Shown: positions 61,127-64,000 of the stretch, piece after piece | Position numbering within the stretch: position 1 is the first letter of the stretch | Layout of the letters: the number at the start of each line of letters is the position of its first letter | Origin: Litorimonas sp046250185 | GTDB taxonomy: Bacteria; Pseudomonadota; Alphaproteobacteria; Caulobacterales; Maricaulaceae | Length of the DNA: 64,000 nt | Direction: 5' to 3' (one strand) | NCBI RefSeq assembly: GCF_046250185.1 | Contig: NZ_CP176469.1 | Translations under genes and position numbers: made by a program | Notes under the pieces: model-generated | Told to the model about the DNA's origin: nothing | The model's database searches: none | The model's input: only the letters and a program-made list of their open reading frames with translations

Positions 61127-62971
61127 ATGAGCGTAAATGCTAAACTTCTAGAAGTTACAGAGCGGATCAAGAAGCGCTCCGCCAAATCACGCGCGGCATA
61201 CCTTGCCGCCTGTGAGGATAATATGCGAGACGGCCCGCGCCGCCGCCGCCTATCCGAAGGCAATTTGGCTCATGCCACGGCAGCCTGCCCAATCTTAGAA
61301 AAGACGGAACTACTTGGTGCGAAATGGGCGAATATCGGCATCGTAACAGCTTATAACGATATGCTATCCGCGCATCAGCCCTTCGAGAACTTCCCCTCTA
61401 TCATCAAGCATGCCGCGCGTCGCAATGGCGCGACAGCTCAGGTCGCGGGTGGTGTTCCCGCCATGTGTGACGGCGTGACCCAAGGTCAAGACGGCATGGA
61501 GCTATCCCTGTTTTCGCGCGACGTCATTGCCTACTCAACCGCGATTGCGCTGTCCCATGATATGTTTGATGCCGCCATCCATTTAGGTGTGTGCGACAAG
61601 ATCGTGCCAGGCCTAATGATCGGTGCCCTGCGCTATGGCTATCTACCGCAGATTTTCGCCCCCGCAGGGCCAATGCCGTCGGGCATTACTAACCCTGAAA
61701 AAGCGCGCGTGCGGCAGCAATTTGCGGCGGGTGAAGTCGGACGCGATGTGCTGCTCAAGGCCGAAGCGGCGAGCTACCACGCGCCAGGCACTTGCACATT
61801 TTACGGGACCGCCAACTCTAATCAAATGCTGATGGAGATTATGGGCATGCAGTTGCCCGGCAGCTCATTTGTCCACCCAAATACCCCGCTGCGCGACGCG
61901 CTAACAGCGCAGACCACGCGGCGCGCGACGCAGATCACAGCCTTGGGCGAGGACTTCACGCCCGCTTGCCGCGTCATCGACGAAAAGGCGATTGTCAACG
62001 GGCTAGTCGGCCTGATGGCAACGGGCGGTTCGACGAATTTGACCATCCATATGGCGGCGATTGCAGGGGCGGCGGGCATCAAGATTAACTGGGATGATTT
62101 CGCCGATATTTCGCACATCGTCCCGCTGATCTGCCGCATCTATCCAAACGGCGTCGCGGACGTCAATCACTTCCACGCGGCAGGCGGCATGGCATATCTG
62201 ATCAGAGAATTGCTGAGCGCTGGCTTGCTGCATAATGACGTGACGACAGTCGCAGGCGGCGAGGGGCTATCAGAATATACGCGCGAGCCAATCAAAAACG
62301 CCCACGCCGAAGCGGACACCGTTATCTTCCGCAATGGCCCAACTGAAAGTCTCGATAAAGAGATCCTGACAACGGTCAAAGAGCCGTTCCGCCCCGATGG
62401 CGGGCTGGCTTTGCTCAAGGGAAATATGGGACGCTGCGTGATGAAAGTCTCTGCCGTGAAGCGTGATAAGTGGTTCGTCGAAGCGCCGGCCATCGTCATT
62501 GATAATCAAAACGACTTGATCGCGATGCACAAGGCGGGCGAGCTAGAACGGGACTTCGTCGCCGTGCTTCGCTTCCAAGGGCCGCGCGCGAACGGGATGC
62601 CAGAACTGCACAAGCTCACACCGATCTTGGGCCTGCAACAGGATAAAGGTTTCGCTGTTGCCCTCGTGACGGATGGACGTATGTCGGGCGCGTCTGGCAA
62701 AGTGCCTGCCGCCATTCATATGCACCCAGAGGCCTTGTTGGGCGGCGCGATTGCGCGGGTGCGCTCGGGCGATATGGTGCGTCTTGATCCGCTCAACGGG
62801 ACTGTCGAAGTCTTGGACGTTGACCTGTCGACGCGCGATGTGGCGACAATGCCAAAGGCGCAAAACCTCTCAACCCTTGGCATGAATATGTTTGCCCCCA
62901 TGCGTGCACAAGCGGGCGACTCGGAGGCGGGCGCCTCTGTGCTGGGTGATCCTGACTGGATGAGCGAATAA
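61127..62971 (+). CDS. edd: Phosphogluconate dehydratase
   Basis: Dehydrates 6-phosphogluconate to 2-keto-3-deoxy-6-phosphogluconate, the defining Entner-Doudoroff step; an Fe-S enzyme of the IlvD/Edd family. The 614-residue protein has VPAMCDGVTQGQDGMELSL, GVCDKIVPG, CTFYGTANSNQ and TDGRMSGASGKVPAAIH. AAGGA lies six to seven bases before the ATG. The stop overlaps the glk start (TAATG). The aldolase (eda) that would cleave the product is not in this window. Confidence 0.97.
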   Translation: MSVNAKLLEVTERIKKRSAKSRAAYLAACEDNMRDGPRRRRLSEGNLAHATAACPILEKTELLGAKWANIGIVTAYNDMLSAHQPFENFPSIIKHAARRNGATAQVAGGVPAMCDGVTQGQDGMELSLFSRDVIAYSTAIALSHDMFDAAIHLGVCDKIVPGLMIGALRYGYLPQIFAPAGPMPSGITNPEKARVRQQFAAGEVGRDVLLKAEAASYHAPGTCTFYGTANSNQMLMEIMGMQLPGSSFVHPNTPLRDALTAQTTRRATQITALGEDFTPACRVIDEKAIVNGLVGLMATGGSTNLTIHMAAIAGAAGIKINWDDFADISHIVPLICRIYPNGVADVNHFHAAGGMAYLIRELLSAGLLHNDVTTVAGGEGLSEYTREPIKNAHAEADTVIFRNGPTESLDKEILTTVKEPFRPDGGLALLKGNMGRCVMKVSAVKRDKWFVEAPAIVIDNQNDLIAMHKAGELERDFVAVLRFQGPRANGMPELHKLTPILGLQQDKGFAVALVTDGRMSGASGKVPAAIHMHPEALLGGAIARVRSGDMVRLDPLNGTVEVLDVDLSTRDVATMPKAQNLSTLGMNMFAPMRAQAGDSEAGASVLGDPDWMSE

Positions 62972-63933
62972 TGTCTGCGGGCATGACATTGGTGGGCGAT
63001 GTGGGCGGCACGAATTGCCGTCTGGCCTTGGCCGAGCGCACCCCCGAAGGCACCATAGAACTGCATCACTCGCAGCGTTATCCCGTGCGCGAATACGCTA
63101 GCTTTAACGATGTTGTCGCTAAATATCTCAAAGAACATAACGCCAAACCTGGGCGCGCGGGCTTTGCCTTTGCAGGGCCAAAATTTGATGATGAAATTCG
63201 TATGACGAATATTGACTGGATCGTCAGCGAGCGTGATTTGCGCGACACATTCGGGTTCTCTGACGCCGTGGTGATCAATGATTTCGTGGCCATGGCGAAG
63301 GGCGCGACTGTCGTACCTGATGATGGATTTCAAACGCTGATTGACGGTAAAATCAATTATAACAAACCCGTTGCCGTGATGGGACCAGGGACAGGTATGG
63401 GTGTATCTTGCATCCTGTCCGGGCGACCTCTGCGCATTATTGCGACAGAAGGCGGACACACAGCCTTCGCTCCGCAGTCCAAATTAGAACAGGACATACT
63501 CAATTATTGGCAAGCGCGTTTGCCCTATGTCAGCGCAGAATCGCTTCTGTCTGGGCCAGGTCTATTTCGTCTTTATACAGCGATGTGCGAGATCATGGAC
63601 GCGCCGACGGTGTGCACGAAAGAAGATGAAATCGTGGCCGCAGGTCAAGCCAATCCAAACTCTGTTGCTCGCAAAGCTGTCTTGCAATTTTGTTCTATAT
63701 TGGGCGGTTTCGCGTCTAACACAGCGCTGACGCTCGGTGCGGCTGGCGGGGTGGTGCTGGGCGGCGGCGTATCACGCCATATCGCGCCTTTTATCGCGGA
63801 GTCAGATTTCGAAGCGCGGTTTAAGTCCAAAGGCCATGGCAGCTGGTTCGTCAAAGACATACCCGTGCGTTTGATACAAGCCAATTTCGTCGCGCTTTAC
63901 GGTGCGGCCGCAATGGTGCTGGATCAGTCATGA
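62971..63933 (+). CDS. glk: Glucokinase (ROK-unrelated Glk family)
   Basis: Phosphorylates glucose with ATP to feed Zwf. The 320-residue protein has the phosphate-binding GDVGGTNCRLAL near residue 9, a glucose-site GPGTGMGVS and EGGHTAF with the catalytic-region residues, and C-terminal GGVVLGGGVSRHI. It belongs to the bacterial Glk family (PF02685). It is coupled to edd by TAATG and overlaps the next gene by four bases (ATGA). ATG 62983 is an alternative start. Confidence 0.97.
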   Translation: MSAGMTLVGDVGGTNCRLALAERTPEGTIELHHSQRYPVREYASFNDVVAKYLKEHNAKPGRAGFAFAGPKFDDEIRMTNIDWIVSERDLRDTFGFSDAVVINDFVAMAKGATVVPDDGFQTLIDGKINYNKPVAVMGPGTGMGVSCILSGRPLRIIATEGGHTAFAPQSKLEQDILNYWQARLPYVSAESLLSGPGLFRLYTAMCEIMDAPTVCTKEDEIVAAGQANPNSVARKAVLQFCSILGGFASNTALTLGAAGGVVLGGGVSRHIAPFIAESDFEARFKSKGHGSWFVKDIPVRLIQANFVALYGAAAMVLDQS

Positions 63934-64000
63934 GGGCGGCGAGCCTTCTATGCGCGAGCGTTTTAGCGCTGAGTGCCTGCGCGCAACCTAGCAATGTGGC
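63930..64000 (+). CDS. Start of a lipoprotein gene, cut by window edge
   Basis: ATG 63930 overlaps the glk stop as ATGA and opens a signal peptide MRAASLLCASVLALSAC with lipobox LSAC (Cys17). Only 23 residues are visible. It is coupled to the Entner-Doudoroff operon, so an envelope protein linked to sugar uptake or glucan breakdown would fit, but nothing in the visible part shows this. Confidence 0.7.
   Translation, partial: MRAASLLCASVLALSACAQPSNV

Overview
The window is a gene-dense chromosomal segment of an alphaproteobacterium. Gene content and order (polyprenyl synthetase / DUF2007 / glyQ / glyS / ppdK, nadB-nadC, glnB-glnA, a malic enzyme fused to a phosphotransacetylase domain, an Entner-Doudoroff zwf-pgl-edd-glk operon under a LacI regulator, a large TonB-dependent receptor and many fatty-acid genes) fit the marine stalked-bacteria relatives (Hyphomonadales/Maricaulales type). 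That placement is an inference from gene content, not from a phylogeny. Base composition looks moderate, in the low-to-mid 50s percent GC by eye. No phage, integrase, transposase or CRISPR array was seen.

Layout. 1-9.2 kb: housekeeping block: a polyprenyl diphosphate synthase cut by the window edge, DUF2007, glyQ, a DUF2314 lipoprotein wedged between glyQ and glyS, glyS, ppdK, a SleB-type cell-wall hydrolase, and an ECF sigma factor with a small membrane protein. 9.2-14.0 kb: NAD de novo genes nadB-nadC and nadA, separated by an oppositely oriented secreted protein with GGIPQ repeats. 14.0-18.7 kb: a minus-strand run of small genes (HD phosphohydrolase, SnoaL-like, FabH-like, tag, GNAT, ygfZ). 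18.8-24.8 kb: glnB-glnA, then maeB and a MATE exporter on the plus strand. 24.9 kb: tRNA-Leu(UAG).

25.2-56.8 kb is a catabolic region built almost entirely from acyl-CoA and ketone/ester chemistry: a Baeyer-Villiger-type monooxygenase overlapping an esterase-like hydrolase, a FadB/FadA pair, a TonB-dependent receptor, four acyl-CoA dehydrogenases, an acyl-CoA ligase, two SDRs, a MaoC hydratase, a thiolase and a sterol desaturase-family protein. At its heart is an 11-gene minus-strand array (48.7 to 37.0 kb) whose first four genes are AtuA family, acyl-CoA carboxylase beta, enoyl-CoA hydratase and biotin-carrying carboxylase alpha. Three of the four match the known acyclic-terpene (citronellol/geraniol) module. 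They are followed by TIGR03084, quinone oxidoreductase, LysE, Fe-alcohol dehydrogenase, thioesterase, HD and SDR genes with tight spacing. The simplest model is uptake and oxidation of an isoprenoid or other methyl-branched lipid: receptor import, alcohol/ketone oxidation, CoA activation, dehydrogenation, carboxylation of the methyl branch, hydration, then beta-oxidation. The actual substrate cannot be read from sequence alone.

56.8-64 kb: a MobA-like nucleotidyltransferase, a LacI-family regulator, and zwf-pgl-edd-glk preceded by a perfect 14-bp palindrome lying over the probable -35 box, then the start of a lipoprotein gene running off the window. No KDPG aldolase (eda) gene is present inside the window.

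A recurring feature is translational coupling through 1- or 4-base overlaps (TAATG, TAGTG, ATGA) in both the housekeeping and catabolic operons.
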